Origin: Tilletiaria anomala UBC 951
Taxonomy: Eukaryota; Basidiomycota; Exobasidiomycetes; Georgefischeriales; Tilletiariaceae
Assembly (NCBI RefSeq): GCF_000711695.1
Contig: NW_013546920.1
Span: forward strand, 1-64,000
Reading direction: 5' to 3'
Length of the DNA stretch: 64,000 nucleotides
The stretch's first letter is position 1, and each line of letters opens with the position of its first letter. Position numbers and translations under genes: made by a program. Under the pieces are notes generated by a model. It made no database searches, was not told the DNA's origin, and saw only the letters and a list, made by a program, of their open reading frames with translations. Shown here one piece after another: positions 10,948 through 23,596 of this stretch.

Positions 10948-13900
10948 ATGGATGCCGCAGCGTATACAGTAGTTGCCGCCTCGGACGGCATTGACTCGCA
11001 CATCGCCACATCGTCGCAAGAGCTGCGGACGCTATTGCAGAAGCCTGACGATGAGCTCAAGCTCGAAGCGTTGCGGACGCTCATCACTTCGACGCTCAAT
11101 GGGCACCCACATCCTACCCTTCTCATGCCGATCATTCAATATGTCTTGCCGAGCAAAAGCAAGGCAATCAAGAAGATGCTTCACTTCTACTGGGAGGTCT
11201 GCCCGAAGCTCGACGAGAACGGGAAGCTCAAGCAAGAGATGATTCTCGTCTGCAACGCCATCCGGAACGACCTGCAACACCCGAACGAATACATTCGTGG
11301 TTCCACGCTGCGATTCCTGCAGAAGATCAAGGAAGCAGAGCTGCTTGAGCCGCTCGTACCGTCGATACTCACCTGCCTCGAACACCGCCATTCCTACGTC
11401 CGAAAGAATGCTCTGTTTTGCGTCTACTCCGTCTTTACCACGCCCACCACCGCCGCGCTTATCCCGGACGCACCGGACCTGATGGAAACGTTCCTGGCGG
11501 CCGAAGCAGATAGCACTTGCAAGAGGAACGCTTTTATCTTCCTCGCGCATGTCGCACCCGAGAAAGCAATGGTGTACTTGAGTGGAATGGCCGAGCAGAT
11601 TGGCGGCGCGGATGAAGGCATGCAACTTGCGGTCATCGAGCTCATCAGGAAGGAGACCAAGACAGGAGGCGGGCAGGGAAAGGTGTGCCGAACATTTACG
11701 AAGTATCTTGCGCTCTTTTCACTGACATTCGCTTCTGTACCCCTCCGCAGGCCCGATTCGTACGAGTGATTTCGGAGCTGCTCGATGCTCCGAGTCATGC
11801 GGTTAAATACGAAGCGGCGACAACACTTGCAACCCTCACACAATCCTCAGCAGCCATCAAGGCGACAGCGAGTGCGCTCATCGAGCTCGTTGTCAAGGAA
11901 AGCGACAATAATGTCAAGCTCATCGTCCTCGACCGGCTCGATGCCCTACGAAAGCGTCACGAGCATGTCATTGACCCGCTCGTCATGGACGTCCTGCGTG
12001 TCCTCAGCAGCACAGACATGGACGTGAAGCGAAAGGCACTCAATATTGCGCTCGAGATGGTCACCAGTCGGAACATTGAGGAGGTCGTGCTCTTTCTCAA
12101 GAAAGAGCTCATGAAGACGGTGGGAGATGGCACGCCGGGTGTCGCGGTCGACAAAGCTGCGACAGAATACAAGCAGCTACTGATCCAGAGCATCCACGCC
12201 TGCGCCATCAAATTCGGCGAAGTCGCCAGCAATGTCGTGCACGTACTCATGGAGTTCTTGGGTGACTCGAGCAATTCTTCGGCAGTTGATGTCATCTCCT
12301 TTGTGCGTGAGGTCGTCGAGAAGTTCCCGGATTTGCGCAGCTCCATCTTGGAGAAGCTTCTCAGGACCTTTGACCAAATCAAGAGCGGAAAGGTGTTCCG
12401 TGGTGCTCTCTGGATTGTCGGCGAGTACTGTGAGAGCGTGCAGGATGTCAAGGAAGCCATGCAGCAGGTTCGCAACGTCATTGGGGAATTGCCAATTCTG
12501 GCTGCAGAAGAGCGAGCCTTGGAGGCCACCGCTGCAGGTGAAGATGAGCAGCTTAATGGAGGAGACAGCACAGCTCCTGCGGCGCCCAAGAGCAGCGGGC
12601 CAAAGGTCCGAGCAGATGGTACTTACGCCACAGAGACCGCGTTCGAGCAAGTGGCCAAGCTGGATCCGACGAGCAGCAGCAGCAAGCCTCCATTACGATC
12701 TCTCCTCCTTCTTGGCGACTTTTACACTGCCACGGTACTCGCTTCCACCCTTGTCAAGCTGGTCATGCACTTCTCAGCAGTGTCATCGGATACTCTGGCC
12801 GTTAACTCGATCCGAGCAGAGTCTATGCTCATCATGACTTCCATCATCCGTGTTGGCCAGTCGAGCTTTTCAGCTGCTCCTATTGACGAGGACAGCGTGG
12901 AACGCATCATGACGTGCATCCAGACGCTTGCGACATTTCCTGCAGGGAACGCTGGCGCCGAAATGCAGCAGGACGAAGATGTCGCCGATGTCTTTTTTGG
13001 CGACACCAAGGCGGCGTATGCTAAGATGATTGCACACCAAGAGGCCAAGAAGGCGGAAGAGCTCGCCAAGCAAACCAAAATCGTCAAGGTTCAGGCCGAC
13101 GATCTGCTCACCTTCCGGCAATTCTCGAAAAAGAATGCGGCAGAAGCCGAGGCGGAAGATCTCGAAAAGGAGCTGGTGCAAGCCACCGGCGTTGCGGACA
13201 GCGGCAAGGATGACTTTATCTCCAAATTACAGCGTGTCATTCAGCTTACCGGCTTCTCAGACCCAGTTTATGCTGAAGCGTATGTTCACGTTCACCAGTT
13301 CGACATCTTGCTCGATGTTCTTGTGGTCAACCAAACAGCCGAGACGCTGCAAAATCTCAACATCGAGTTTGCCACTCTCGGCGACTTGAAGCTCGTTGAG
13401 CGGCCTTCCAGCTACACGCTAGCGCCGTACAACTACCAAAGCATCAAGGCTGCCATCAAGGTTTCCAGCACAGAGACTGGTGTTATCTTTGGCAACATCA
13501 TCTATGAGGGCTCCGCGCCAGCGTCCAAGTCTCAGAAAGCAGGCTCTCGCTCCGCAGTCAGCTCTAGTGGAGCTTCTGCAGGAGAGAGCAATTGCGTCGT
13601 CTTGAATGACATTCACATCGACATTATGGACTACATCAAGCCGGCGCGCTGCACTGAGACGCAGTTCAGGAGCATGTGGACCGAGTTCGAATGGGAGAAC
13701 AAGGTCAACGTTAACACCACGATTCCGTGAGTGCCGGATTACATTCGTCACTATTGTTCTGACGGGGGTAAATGCTAACCTACTGCCTGCTTCGTATGTC
13801 TAGGACTCTTCGCAAATATCTTGAGCACATGATGAAGTCAACGAACATGGCCTGCCTAACACCCACGGCATCGCTCGCTGGCGAGTGCGGCTTCCTCTCC

Positions 13901-14150
13901 GCCAACTTGTACGCACGGTCACTCTTCGGCGAGGATGCACTAGCCAACCTCAGCATCGAACAATTGAAAGATGGCACGATCCAAGGGCATGTACGCATCC
14001 GCAGCAAGACACAAGGTATTGCCCTCAGTCTTGGCGACAAGATCACACTCGGTGAGCTTTCCTTTCCTCCCCGCAGAGTTCTTGATGTATGCCCGTTAAT
14101 GTCCTTTTGCATCCTTAACAGCTCAAAAAGGGCCACAGGCTGATGACTGA
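10948..14150 (+). CDS. SEC26: Coatomer subunit beta (COPI)
   Basis: Beta subunit of the COPI coat, working in Golgi-to-ER retrograde and intra-Golgi traffic. Four exons: 10948-11682, 11751-13726, 13804-14051, 14122-14150; 995 aa. The N-terminal half is an adaptin-type helical repeat solenoid, including [16 protein letters not shown] and [19 protein letters not shown] linker rich in acidic and Lys residues follows, then the beta-coatomer C-terminal region and appendage ([48 protein letters not shown]). The last coding exon is only 29 nt (QKGPQADD). Tail-to-tail with RPC82, the stops 111 bp apart. Confidence 0.95.
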
Positions 14151-14261
14151 TGTAGATGAGTTGGAAATGACAGCGATTGAAAATGGCACTGTGACGGGCA
14201 TGACCCACTGCGACATGTGTTAGGCTACATGGAGGCTTTGGCTTGCCACATTCTCGTTGCT

Positions 14262-17200
14262 CTAGCCTGGCAGACAGCTGAGAAGAAAAACATCTCGCTG
14301 GGTCCTTGCTTCAGCAATAGTGAGCATCTCTCGATCGCGCTGCAGTTCCTCCCATGCGATCTGTTCCGATTCTCTCAGCAAATTCTCCACGTCCTCGAGT
14401 TCGCTTATCGCCGTTGGTTCACCTTTAGCTGCGATTGTCGCCTGGGCACGCTCCCGTGTCTCAATACGTTGCAAGATGGCCCAACATTTGGCATCTTGCA
14501 TGACACGTCTCCGCCCGATATTCTCTAGCGTCTGGTACCACCGATCCAGAAGCCAACCGTAGGCGCGATCGACGTCAACGTAGTAAAGGAATATAGAACG
14601 GGTGATATTGCGGTCCGACGTGCGCGGCACGTCTTGCAGCTGGATGATGGAGGCCTTGAACAGCTTAGTGCAGATTGCACGTGTATCCGCAATGGAGATG
14701 AGAGCTAGATCTTTGATCTGTGTTCATGTCGGTGGAGTGGCGCTCAGCTTCGGTACAGAGGCATGTCCGATATGCAGTGCAAAGACTCACATTCTTCTCG
14801 TCGAGCTTGCCGTAAATACTCAACAAGCTAAAGATGCGCCTTGCGTCCTCTCCATAGATCTGCTCGATCATGCTACTGAGCATCTCGAGCTTCATACGCC
14901 TGCAAATTTTCGCGTACTGGATGGTGAACGTTGCATTGCGCGCGACACCAGATGATCTGCCTCCGCCTCCGCCACCGCCGAGCCCGGAAGAAAAAGATGT
15001 TTGCAGCCCGGAAATTTGATCAATGATGCGCTTGTCCTTGCCCATCAGATCAGCGGCATTGAGGAAGATCTTGACGATCTCTTGGAGAACTTGAGCTATG
15101 GTCGGTCCATCATCTTCATCTTCATCCTCATCCTCTTCACTATCCTCCGAGTCATCCGAGGTGTCTGATCGCCTCTTCTTGCCCTTTCCTTTGCTTGTCT
15201 TCCCCTTCTTCGACTTAGACTTGCCCTTTGACTTTGACCTTGAGCTAGTCTTGTCCTTTCGGCTGGTTGAACCGAATACAGCTGCGAGCGATCTATGATC
15301 AAATACAGCATTCCTATCCAAACGCAGCGGAAGGCGCCTCTCGAGCACTGCAAGGCTGAACGAGGCACTGACAGTATCTGCACAGCTCTGCAGATGCTGC
15401 CTCTGCGCTGTCGCTTGCGACTCTGCAGAGGAAGAGGATATAGCAGACGAGGAAGGTGTCTCGGCGACCTGCAGCATGTGCCTAAAGACCTCGCCGATGA
15501 CGGGATTCGAGTTGGACCAGTCGGACACAGCGGTGACAAGCGCCTCGTTACGGATGTGCACATCGAACCGGTCTGGGTTGATGCGGAGGAATATGTTGTA
15601 CTGAACAGCATCGCCGCTCGCAGGGTCAGCCTCATATGCCCGATCGCCCTGTGGCGGGAGACGAGAACACCTCCGCACAAACTCACATCTATATCAAGGT
15701 GGTCAAGCGAATGCGCAAAGAAGGCGCTGGCTTCTGCTTCATTGTCTCTTCCGGGGGTTTCTTCGTCGCTGCCGCTCTTGCCATCTTCATCACTGCTATC
15801 ACCTTGGCTACCACTGTCGCTTTCCTCTTCGCTACTGCTCGCGGCCTTCTTCCCTCGTCCTCTCCCGTTCTTGCTCTTAATGGCTTTGGCAGAGCTGCGC
15901 GAGCTTCGATCTTTGTCTTTTCCGGACTTGCCTTTGTTCTTGGAATTCTCTCTTCCGTTGACCTTTGCCTTTTTCGAGCCTTTGCTATTCTCCTTGGCCC
16001 TGCCATTCGCGAGTCCGGCGGAATCGGCCGTTCTCTTGGCTGCTCTGCTGCTCGCCGTCATCGTTTTCAGCAGCAAACCCAAGCGGGAGCTCTGCTGACC
16101 ATCTCCTTTCTTCGCATCGTCATTGAGACCCCCACCAAAGAGCGCTTGGCGCTCTTCTTCATCAATAAGCATGTGCACTTGTGCTTTTCCTTCTTTGATT
16201 CCTTTGGCCGTGCGCACACCTCCAGCGCCCTGCAGCTTTTTCCAGTACGCCACCTCTTTTTCGCGGCGAGATATATGCATGGCGAGCACGGATGGACGCA
16301 GGTAGGTGGTCCACAGGAGACGCTTCAGCAGCTCTTCGACGCGCTTCCGCTCTATTTGCGAATGTGTGCGACATTTCAGCCTCGATATCAAAGAAAAGGT
16401 TGAATATTCCTACTGGGACATACTTCGCTGGTCTTCCGGCCCACATAGACGTTCAATTATGTCGGCAACTTGTAGCTTTCCGTGTATTTGGACGAGCTTG
16501 ATGATGTCACAGCCCTTTTGAAGGCAAGAGCCACGCAGAACAGCACATCCAAGGGGAGAAATGTCAGCCTAACATGCAAACTCCTCAAGTTCGCCTGCGT
16601 ACCCACCAACGCCCCAAAAGTCTCGTGAGCGATGCCAATGTACTCCCCAAACCGCAAGCGAGACAAGATCTCGTTGGGGTTCATCTCAAAGTACTCCGTC
16701 CCTGTGATCGGCGCTGTTGCCGCGGCTGCTTCACCTATCGAACCGTCACGTTCATTGTTGAGAACAGTGCCTTTGGCATCGAGCCGCACATGCCAGCAAA
16801 CATTGTGCTGGACCAGGACCATGAGCGCATGTTGGATCTGCAACTTTTGCCGTAATGGACCGAGCGGTGCTGCGAGCGGGTGGTGCTGCGAGGTGTTGGC
16901 GCCTGTTGGATTGTGCGTATGGCTGCCATAGGAGGACGGCCCTGCAATAGCGGAAGATTCATCTGCACCACCATCGCCTCCCGCTGAGCCGGATACTGCT
17001 GCGCTGGTAATGCCGCGGAGACTTGCGAGCGCACGCTGCCCCAGACCGGTACTCCTGCGTGCGCCTTTCCCACCTAGCGCACTGGCAGCTGTACCGTCAA
17101 GTGCTCCCACTCCAGCCGCACTGCTGCCGCCCGCACTGCTCCCAGGTGCGTCTGACAAGTAACGATGCAGCTCCACGAACGATAGTCGGCCTCGCAAAAT

Positions 17201-17359
17201 CAAGACGGAAGCGACGCGCCCAGCGATGGGTCCAAAGTGCTCCGCAATGATTTGTGCGCATAGACTGAGCTTGTCTCGCGAATGAGTGTGCATCAGCAAG
17301 AAGTTGGCTCCCGAAGCTGCAACGCACGAATTGGTGGCAGAGGACGTTGTGGGCGCCAT
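14262..17359 (-). CDS. RPC82: RNA polymerase III subunit RPC82 (POLR3C)
   Basis: Subunit of the Pol III-specific Rpc82-Rpc34-Rpc31 initiation subcomplex. Five exons: 17359-16607, 16514-16424, 16351-15687, 15648-14791, 14717-14262; 940 aa, well above the roughly 530-650 usual in human and yeast. Winged-helix segments are visible: LCAQIIAEHFGPIAGRVAS, HALMVLVQHNVCWH, RFGEYIGIAHETFG, DIIKLVQIHGKLQVADIIERL, YNIFLRINPDRFDVHIRNE and KDLALISIADTRAICTKL followed by VPRTSDR. Extra length comes from Lys/Ser-rich and Glu/Asp-rich inserts (about codons 350-500 and around 620-660). Intron 3 is only 38 nt and must be removed to keep the frame. Between exons 2 and 3, donor GTATGT at 16423 with acceptor AATAG at 16352 is the only frame-compatible choice I found. 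Confidence 0.9.
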
Positions 17360-18141
17360 CTTGGGAAGCTGGGTTTGTCAGGCGTCCTGATTAGAGGGAT
17401 TCCGGCTCTGTTTGCTTGTAGCGCCACGACAAATTCGAGCCTTCCAGCTTCTCCTCCCTAGGTACAACGGGCTGTATGCGATCTGTTAAGGAGGTGCTAG
17501 GAGGTGCTACTTCTTGGGGGTAGCGTGATCCCTGAAGCTCTCCGGATCACCTGATGTAGCTGAGGATGAGCAGCCGCGAGGGCAACACCAATAAGCACAC
17601 AGCCGGAAGTATGGGCACAAACACTTCACCAGCTCCCTGCTCAGCTCAAGGCCCCAAGTCGGGACCGCGAAGAGGTCAACCTCAATGTCAAAGCAAGCTG
17701 ACCCCTCGAAGTGCTGAACACGTCGTTCATGGCTTCGAATTTTTGTGAGGTGGGCTGTGGCCCACGGTGAATGTTAGATTCGGTGCAATTCTCACGCCTC
17801 ATTTCCCACTCCACTACATCGGAAGCTCAAGCATCCTCATCCGCATTGATCCACCTCTTGAAGTGGACTAGGCGACAAAATCAGTTCAAAGTCAGTCAGC
17901 CTGCTGGAGCCTGGGAGCGGGATAAGAAGACCACGCGGACACAGCGTATTAGAAAAGGGGAAGAGAGTGGAACTGCACAGAAGAGGTGCGACTGCGGTGG
18001 GCTGCAGTGTTTTGGTCGGGCAGTTGAGTCGGCTCTGCAATCTGATCCAGCCACGGTGCTTTCCGGTGGCAACAGCGGGCCTGCTTCGGTGCTGAGAAGA
18101 ATCGGACAGCCTACCGTGCAGAGAAAGGCAAGATAGCATCC
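17360..18141. promoter_or_regulatory. Shared divergent promoter, RPC82 / AP-3 beta
   Basis: 782 bp between divergent starts. A short direct repeat (aggaggtgct, two copies) lies near 17490-17510. No clear TATA box or gene-like frame. Confidence 0.45.
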
Positions 18142-21100
18142 ATGGCCTCCTCGTTTATCTCCTCTTCCAACTCGCGTTCAGCCGCGTCTTATTTTCAAGA
18201 GCGCGCCGAAGATGCGGCGGACGCACTGCGCGATCTCATCGGCCGCTCTACAGGCGGGTTAGCGGGCGCTGGCAGTAGCAGTGGTGGCAGAGGTGCTGCA
18301 GCTGCATTTGGAGGTGGAACTTCTAGCTCAAGGTACCTTGATATAGCCGAGGAAAAGGTCGCACTAATTGGTGCGCAGATCAATGCTACCTCCACCGATG
18401 TCCAACTTGATGGGCTCAGGCGCATTGTCGCGGTGAGAGTTGATTTCACAGTTTGAATCCGAGCTCAGAATATGAATTCGTGCTGACGAATGCCACTCTT
18501 CTTGCGGAATACGGCTGCAGATGATCTCGATAGGACGCGATGCTTCTTCATTCCTCCCTGGTGCCCTGAAGCTGACCTCGTCCTCTTCTCTCGAAGTGCG
18601 CAAGCTGGTGTATATCATCATCCTCACCTACGCGCGTTCTTCAGTGGAGGCCGAGGATTTAACGCTCCTGTCCATCAACTCGTTCCAGCGGGATTCTATG
18701 GACAGCAGCCCCTTGATCCGCGGTATGGCCATACGCGTTCTCACCGGGTTGCGGAACCCACTTGTACATGCTGTCGTGGAGATGAGCGTGCGCAGGGCGG
18801 CGAGGGACAGCAGTGCGTACGTCAGGAAGATCACTGCGCTTGCGCTGCCCAGATGCGTCGAGTGAGTACCCCAAACATAAAGCTAAGGAGGCATGCCTTT
18901 GACATAAGTGCGCCCTTGCCTACCTAAAGCTTCTACCCATCTACTTTCGACTCGCATCTCCAGTCCCTTGCAACACTGCTCGGGGATCGGTCTCCGCAGG
19001 TGATCGGCGCAGCACTTGTTGCCTTTCAGCGCATCTTCAGACAGCCCCTTCAACTCCACAAAGAGGATGATCACGGTGCGAACCATACAGCACAATCAGG
19101 CGGCGCTTCATCATCATCGTCGTCACAGTTGAGTCAGCGCTGGGAGCTAATCCACCCGCACTTTCGACGCATGTGCCATGCATTAGCTGACATGAACGAG
19201 TGGAGCCAAATCATGGCGTGTGAGGTTTTGCTGCACTACGCGCGGGAATGTTTCGAGATGCCCGTTGACATGGCAGCCGAAGTAGAGCGACGTGACGCAG
19301 AAAGCCAAGAGAAGCAGGCACTGAAAGGAAACAGACCAGACAGACGGAGATGCGAGCCCGATCTCTCGCTGCTTGTGCACAAGTCGCGCATGCTGTTCGC
19401 CTCACGCAACCCAGCCGTCGTGCTCGCAGCGGCGCGACTGCATTACTACTTGCTGCCAAGTAGCAGCGTCAGCCAAGCACAGAAACCCCATGTACAAGCA
19501 CCGCTCGTCAACGCCCTTCTTGCACTCATTTCACCTGGAAGGGCAGAGGACCGGGACACGGTGCTTGTCGCGCTATACAATATTTTATGGCTGCTCAATG
19601 GCGGCAGCGCACGGCCCCTCGACCCGGTTGACATGTTCTCTGCAAACCCTAGCTCTCATACACAGGACAATGACTTGAGAGCAAGGAAAAGGAGAGAACA
19701 AGCAAAGACCTACCAAAAACTCTTCGCGCCATACGTTACGGCCTTCCTGCCACGATCAGATTGCGCACGCTCCAAGCTCGCACCGGGCTCATTGCCGCTT
19801 GCGCTACTCGCTACTTCGTCCTACTCGTCCTCTGGCCCAGGCTTGAGTGGCTTTGGACTTGGCAGCAGCAGCGGTAACGGTGCAGGGGGGCTGCTGGAAG
19901 TGGCCACGTCAACAGTAGCTGCTGCTGCTGCTGTTTCATCGTCTGCAACCTCGAGTGCAATCGCGACAAGCACTTCATCATCAACGTTAATGGCGACGAC
20001 GACATTAGCGAGCAGCACAGCAACGAGCGCCATTTTTCACCTGAAACTGGCGGTGCTCGCGCGTCTTGCTAGGCCAGAGAACGCGCGCTACCTCATCGAG
20101 GAGCTGGAGGAGATTGCAAGATGGGAGTACAAGGACGATCGCGCCGAACGCGCGCTGGATGTGTTGTGCGAGGTGCTGGATCGACTTGCGGCGAAAGAAC
20201 TAGGGCGACAGGAAGCGCAGGAACGAATTCAAGGTCAAGGGCCTGCGGGCGAAACTGATCGATTGGGCATCGAGGCGCGCCTAACGGAACTTGCCCTCTC
20301 CATCCTCTCTGATGTCTCCAGCGCGCGTTGGACAGTCAGCGCGCAAGGCGGTGCGCGAGGGAATCATCGACAGCAGCGGGGCGAGCAGAGAAGGAAGGAA
20401 GATCGCGAGCATCCGATGCCCGTACGCGCTCGTGTTATCATCGGTGCTGTGAAGCTGCTTGTCACTGTGCTCAAGGTGAAAGGCAAGGCATTACAAACCT
20501 TGCTGCGCCGAACGAAGAAGGAACCGTTGGTAGCTCCGCCGGAAGCGAACAAGGCGCCGGGAACAGGTGACAACAAGGAGAGAGGCAAGGAAGTGGAAAA
20601 AGACGTGGGCAAGCCGAAAGCGGGGTCAGATGGTGGTATCTCGCAAGCAGCGGCCGAGCTGCAATTGGATATGTTCGATATACTACAACGCGCAGCCGAC
20701 CTGCTTTATACAAGTGGAGATGCTCCAGCGCCTGCTCGTCAACGGCCAGATACTGCAAGTCCCACCCCGCCGGTACAGCCGACGCGCAAGCTCAAGCTCG
20801 TGGGGAAGCGCAATGTCACAGGTGCGCACGAACGCCATGCGCTCTTTTGGGCGCTGGGTGAATTCTGCAGGATTATCGTTGAGGTCGATTGGACCGATGC
20901 AGAAGTCGAAGGGCAGGCGGAGACGGAGGCGCGGCCGAAGAAAGGAGCGCAGTCGACCAAAGTTGTCTGGAAAAGCGCAGCGGAGCTGCTTGGCGTAGAT
21001 GTTTTGAGGAAAGCGAGCGGTCATTTTGGCAAGGAGGTGCGTGTACTCGCGGTTGCGTCCTTGACCTTGAATAATGCAGCTGAACAAATGTACTTACGTT

Positions 21101-22306
21101 ATATACGCGCAGCCCGCTCGTGCAAAGCTGGCCATCATCACGCTCGCCGCAAAGGTGTGGGCATTTTTACAGACAAGAGAGACAGTTTGCGAGCCTGGAA
21201 CCAACGAGGAGGTGACGCGCTACGCGGAGAGCATTTTGCAGCAGGCTTCGCGAGATGCGAACCTTGATCTGCAAGCGCACGCTAGGCGCTACTTGGCCAT
21301 GATGGTGGCTATTACAGCGAGCAGCTCTAGTGGCGGAGAATCGGAAGAGGAGACGTCTGCGCCGGCGACGATGATTCCACAGCTCGCCCCCACGCCTGGA
21401 GACTTGATCAAAGTACTTTTCGTCGCTGATGCCGAGCAGGTCCTGCTGAAAAGCCAGAGCTCCGACTCGTCATCGTACCCTGCCCTTGTGGCCGCGTCAT
21501 CCGTGAATGACATTGTGTATGGGGGCATAGATGAAGAAGAAGAAGCGGAGTTCGGAAGCCTCGCACTCGCGCTCGGAAGCCGAAGGCTTGGTGACATCAG
21601 GAGTGCGCGCATCCCCAAGTGGGCCGCACCAGGCACCGGCATAGCCTCTAGCAAACGTGACCCGCCTTCGCTCGTACCAGATAAGGAAGAATTCGCTTCT
21701 GGATCAAAAGTCTTCGTCAGCTCCCTTGGTGGTACGAGACCCAACTGTACACCGGCAGTTCCTTTGCGGTCAGCATCAGCGTACGATTATGTTGTCGAGG
21801 GTGAAGGCGAAGAGTTGCCGCGAGCCGCCAAAATAGGCAACACACCATCTCTTGTGCCAACAGCTACTGTAGCAGCCTCGTCGGCATATTCTAGTCGTGC
21901 TGCCAGCCCATTTGCGCAGTCGACGGTGAGTGCACGGCCGATGAACCCAAAGTACCAAGACTTGGACTCATTTCTCGACGAGGAAGTAGCCGAGCCGCCG
22001 ATTGTTCAGCTGCCGCTGGCTCCTTCTGCCCAGTTTGAGTCGCTGTCCATTCTGCAACAACCCGCGCCACAGGATGAAGAATACCGAGATGAGTACGATG
22101 AGGATGACTTCGAAGAGGTGGAGGATGAACCAAATGCGAACGAGGTGGCCTTCGCCTCCAGTCATTACACCTTGTCGGATGGAAGGCAGTACAGAGGTGA
22201 GCCAGAGCCGGATAGTGATGATTACGAAGAGGAGGATGCAGGACAGAGCAGGTCCATCGCTACTCATGCTTTGCTGCCGGAAGAGGACAATGCCTGGGCA
22301 TCTTAG
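18142..22306 (+). CDS. APL6: AP-3 adaptor complex subunit beta
   Basis: Large beta subunit of AP-3, which sorts cargo from Golgi/endosomes to the vacuole. Four exons: 18142-18432, 18521-18861, 18930-21036, 21113-22306; 1310 aa. The N-terminal adaptin solenoid reads SRYLDIAEEKVALIGAQINA, EVRKLVYIIILTYARSS, LLSINSFQRDSMD, PLIRGMAIRVLTGLRNP and RDSSAYVRKITALALPRC. The hinge is long and Ser/Ala- and Lys/Glu-rich. The last ~350 residues include a very acidic stretch (EDDFEEVEDEP) typical of beta-3 hinge/ear regions. The call over AP-1/2 beta rests on the extended acidic tail and the SINSFQRD region. It ends 115 bp from the convergent Asterix-like gene. Confidence 0.88.
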
Positions 22307-22420
22307 GTGTATTTTACTTCACATGAAGCAACCAACGCACATGCCATTGATCGCTGGCCTCACACCTACTCTCGGTCCACCCGGATCCATATGCACTCTA
22401 CCATACACCCATGGTGCCCC

Positions 22421-23154
22421 TCATGCGCTTGCATTGCTCTGCTTTAATGCAGTGAAGGATATAGTGTTTTGCCCAAGCAGCTTGGGAAGGGCTGTAGTAA
22501 CCATTGCCATAAAAGAGAATCTGCGCAACGAGAGCGATTAAGTCGTTGAATGAGCGACCCATGCATACCGTCGGGGTTTGGGGTCATCAGATGATACAAC
22601 AGGTTTCTTCACCACAAAGAGAGAGAAAACTCACATCAGACTCGTCCACGGTCCACCGGTCCCCGTATCTTGCTTCCCTCGGGAAAGCGGCCGGTCATGC
22701 GCGAAGTGGGCACAGGCGAAGAGGAAGCCGACGTAAGCGAATTGCGGCATGCGTGTGAGCATACTTGCTCCGCTCAGCATCCTGCAGACATTGTCGCAAT
22801 GAAGTCAGGATTAGCCATCGTCCGGCAGGGGTTTGATGGCCTACATGGAGGGACAACTCACGCAGCGCTGTGAGCGTCCAGCCAGTCGAAAGTAGAAAGG
22901 TGAAGGAAGAGGGCAGCCGAGGCGAGCCGGGATCCAACGCACGAACAGAGGGACAGTCCAAGTCAGCATCTCGTCGAATTGCACAGATTCGAATCAACGT
23001 GCTAGCAGGGAGATATTACGTACGTGCCGAGAAGCCCTGCGAAGATGTCCGTCTCACCGTCGGCCCAGCTGTTGGGTAGCTTGTACGGTCGACAAAGCTC
23101 TGGCCGCCGTGGGTCGGACGAATCGAATCGTCGGGCGCCGATTGATGTGGACAT
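22421..23154 (-). CDS. Asterix/WDR83OS-like ER membrane protein (PAT complex)
   Basis: Small ER membrane protein; in animals Asterix pairs with CCDC47 in the PAT complex, which chaperones multi-pass membrane proteins during insertion. Three exons: 23154-23024, 22781-22635, 22520-22421; 125 aa. I found it by splicing, because no single frame shows it. The protein begins MSTSIGARRFDSSDPRRP (family hallmark DPRRP), then YKLPNSWADGETDIFAGLLGT joined to MLSGASMLTRMPQFAYVGF and FACAHFAHDRPL, ending SLMFSFMAMVTTALPKLLGQ. This aligns with the animal pattern of an LLGMIF helix, a WCAW-type second helix and an SFMLS third helix. Donors are GTACGT and GTGAGT; acceptors CTGCAG and GCGCAG; phases agree. 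The first intron is long for this window (242 nt). Head-to-head with HID1, tail-to-tail with AP-3 beta. Confidence 0.82.
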
Positions 23155-23596
23155 TCTAGGATGTGCTTCGCTGGAGACCTGGCGGCTTCCCTCGTTATGC
23201 CCTCGAGCTCAGCAATGGTATGTACGTGGCTAGCCAACTTAGGCTGTGAAGAATGTGGTAGACAGCGCAGAATGGATGGTCTGTGGTGTGGTTCGGTGGG
23301 CGCGAGAGTCATGCAATTTGGACTCTCTGCATACAACTGCCACGAGCGGTGCACGGTGCAGGCGGTGCAGCTGCATCCTCGCATCCCTCTCATGCCGAAA
23401 GGGTTCCCATGTGATACTCAATCTTAAACACTCGCAAATACAAGGGCAGAGGGCTGGCACAAGGACGATTCAATTCTTGCCTGCTCTCGATAACCTGCTT
23501 TATCTGGTAGAGATCTGGCATCGACTCGACACTCAGCGCCTAAATACTGCGAGCCGGGCGCAGGAAGTCGGCCGACCGCTGCCCTCTCACTTCGCC
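23155..23596. promoter_or_regulatory. Shared divergent promoter, Asterix-like / HID1
   Basis: 442 bp between divergent starts. The HID1 frame is open for 117 codons upstream of its chosen Met but starts with no recognised motif. No other element seen. Confidence 0.45.

Noticed and set aside
15295-16403. Long plus-strand open frames (267 and 255 codons) opposite RPC82
   Set aside because: They are shadows of the Lys/Glu/Ser low-complexity coding on the minus strand, with no family resemblance.
22960-23020. tRNA-like GATTCGAATC
   Set aside because: It is a palindrome inside the first intron of the Asterix-like gene; no cloverleaf can be drawn.
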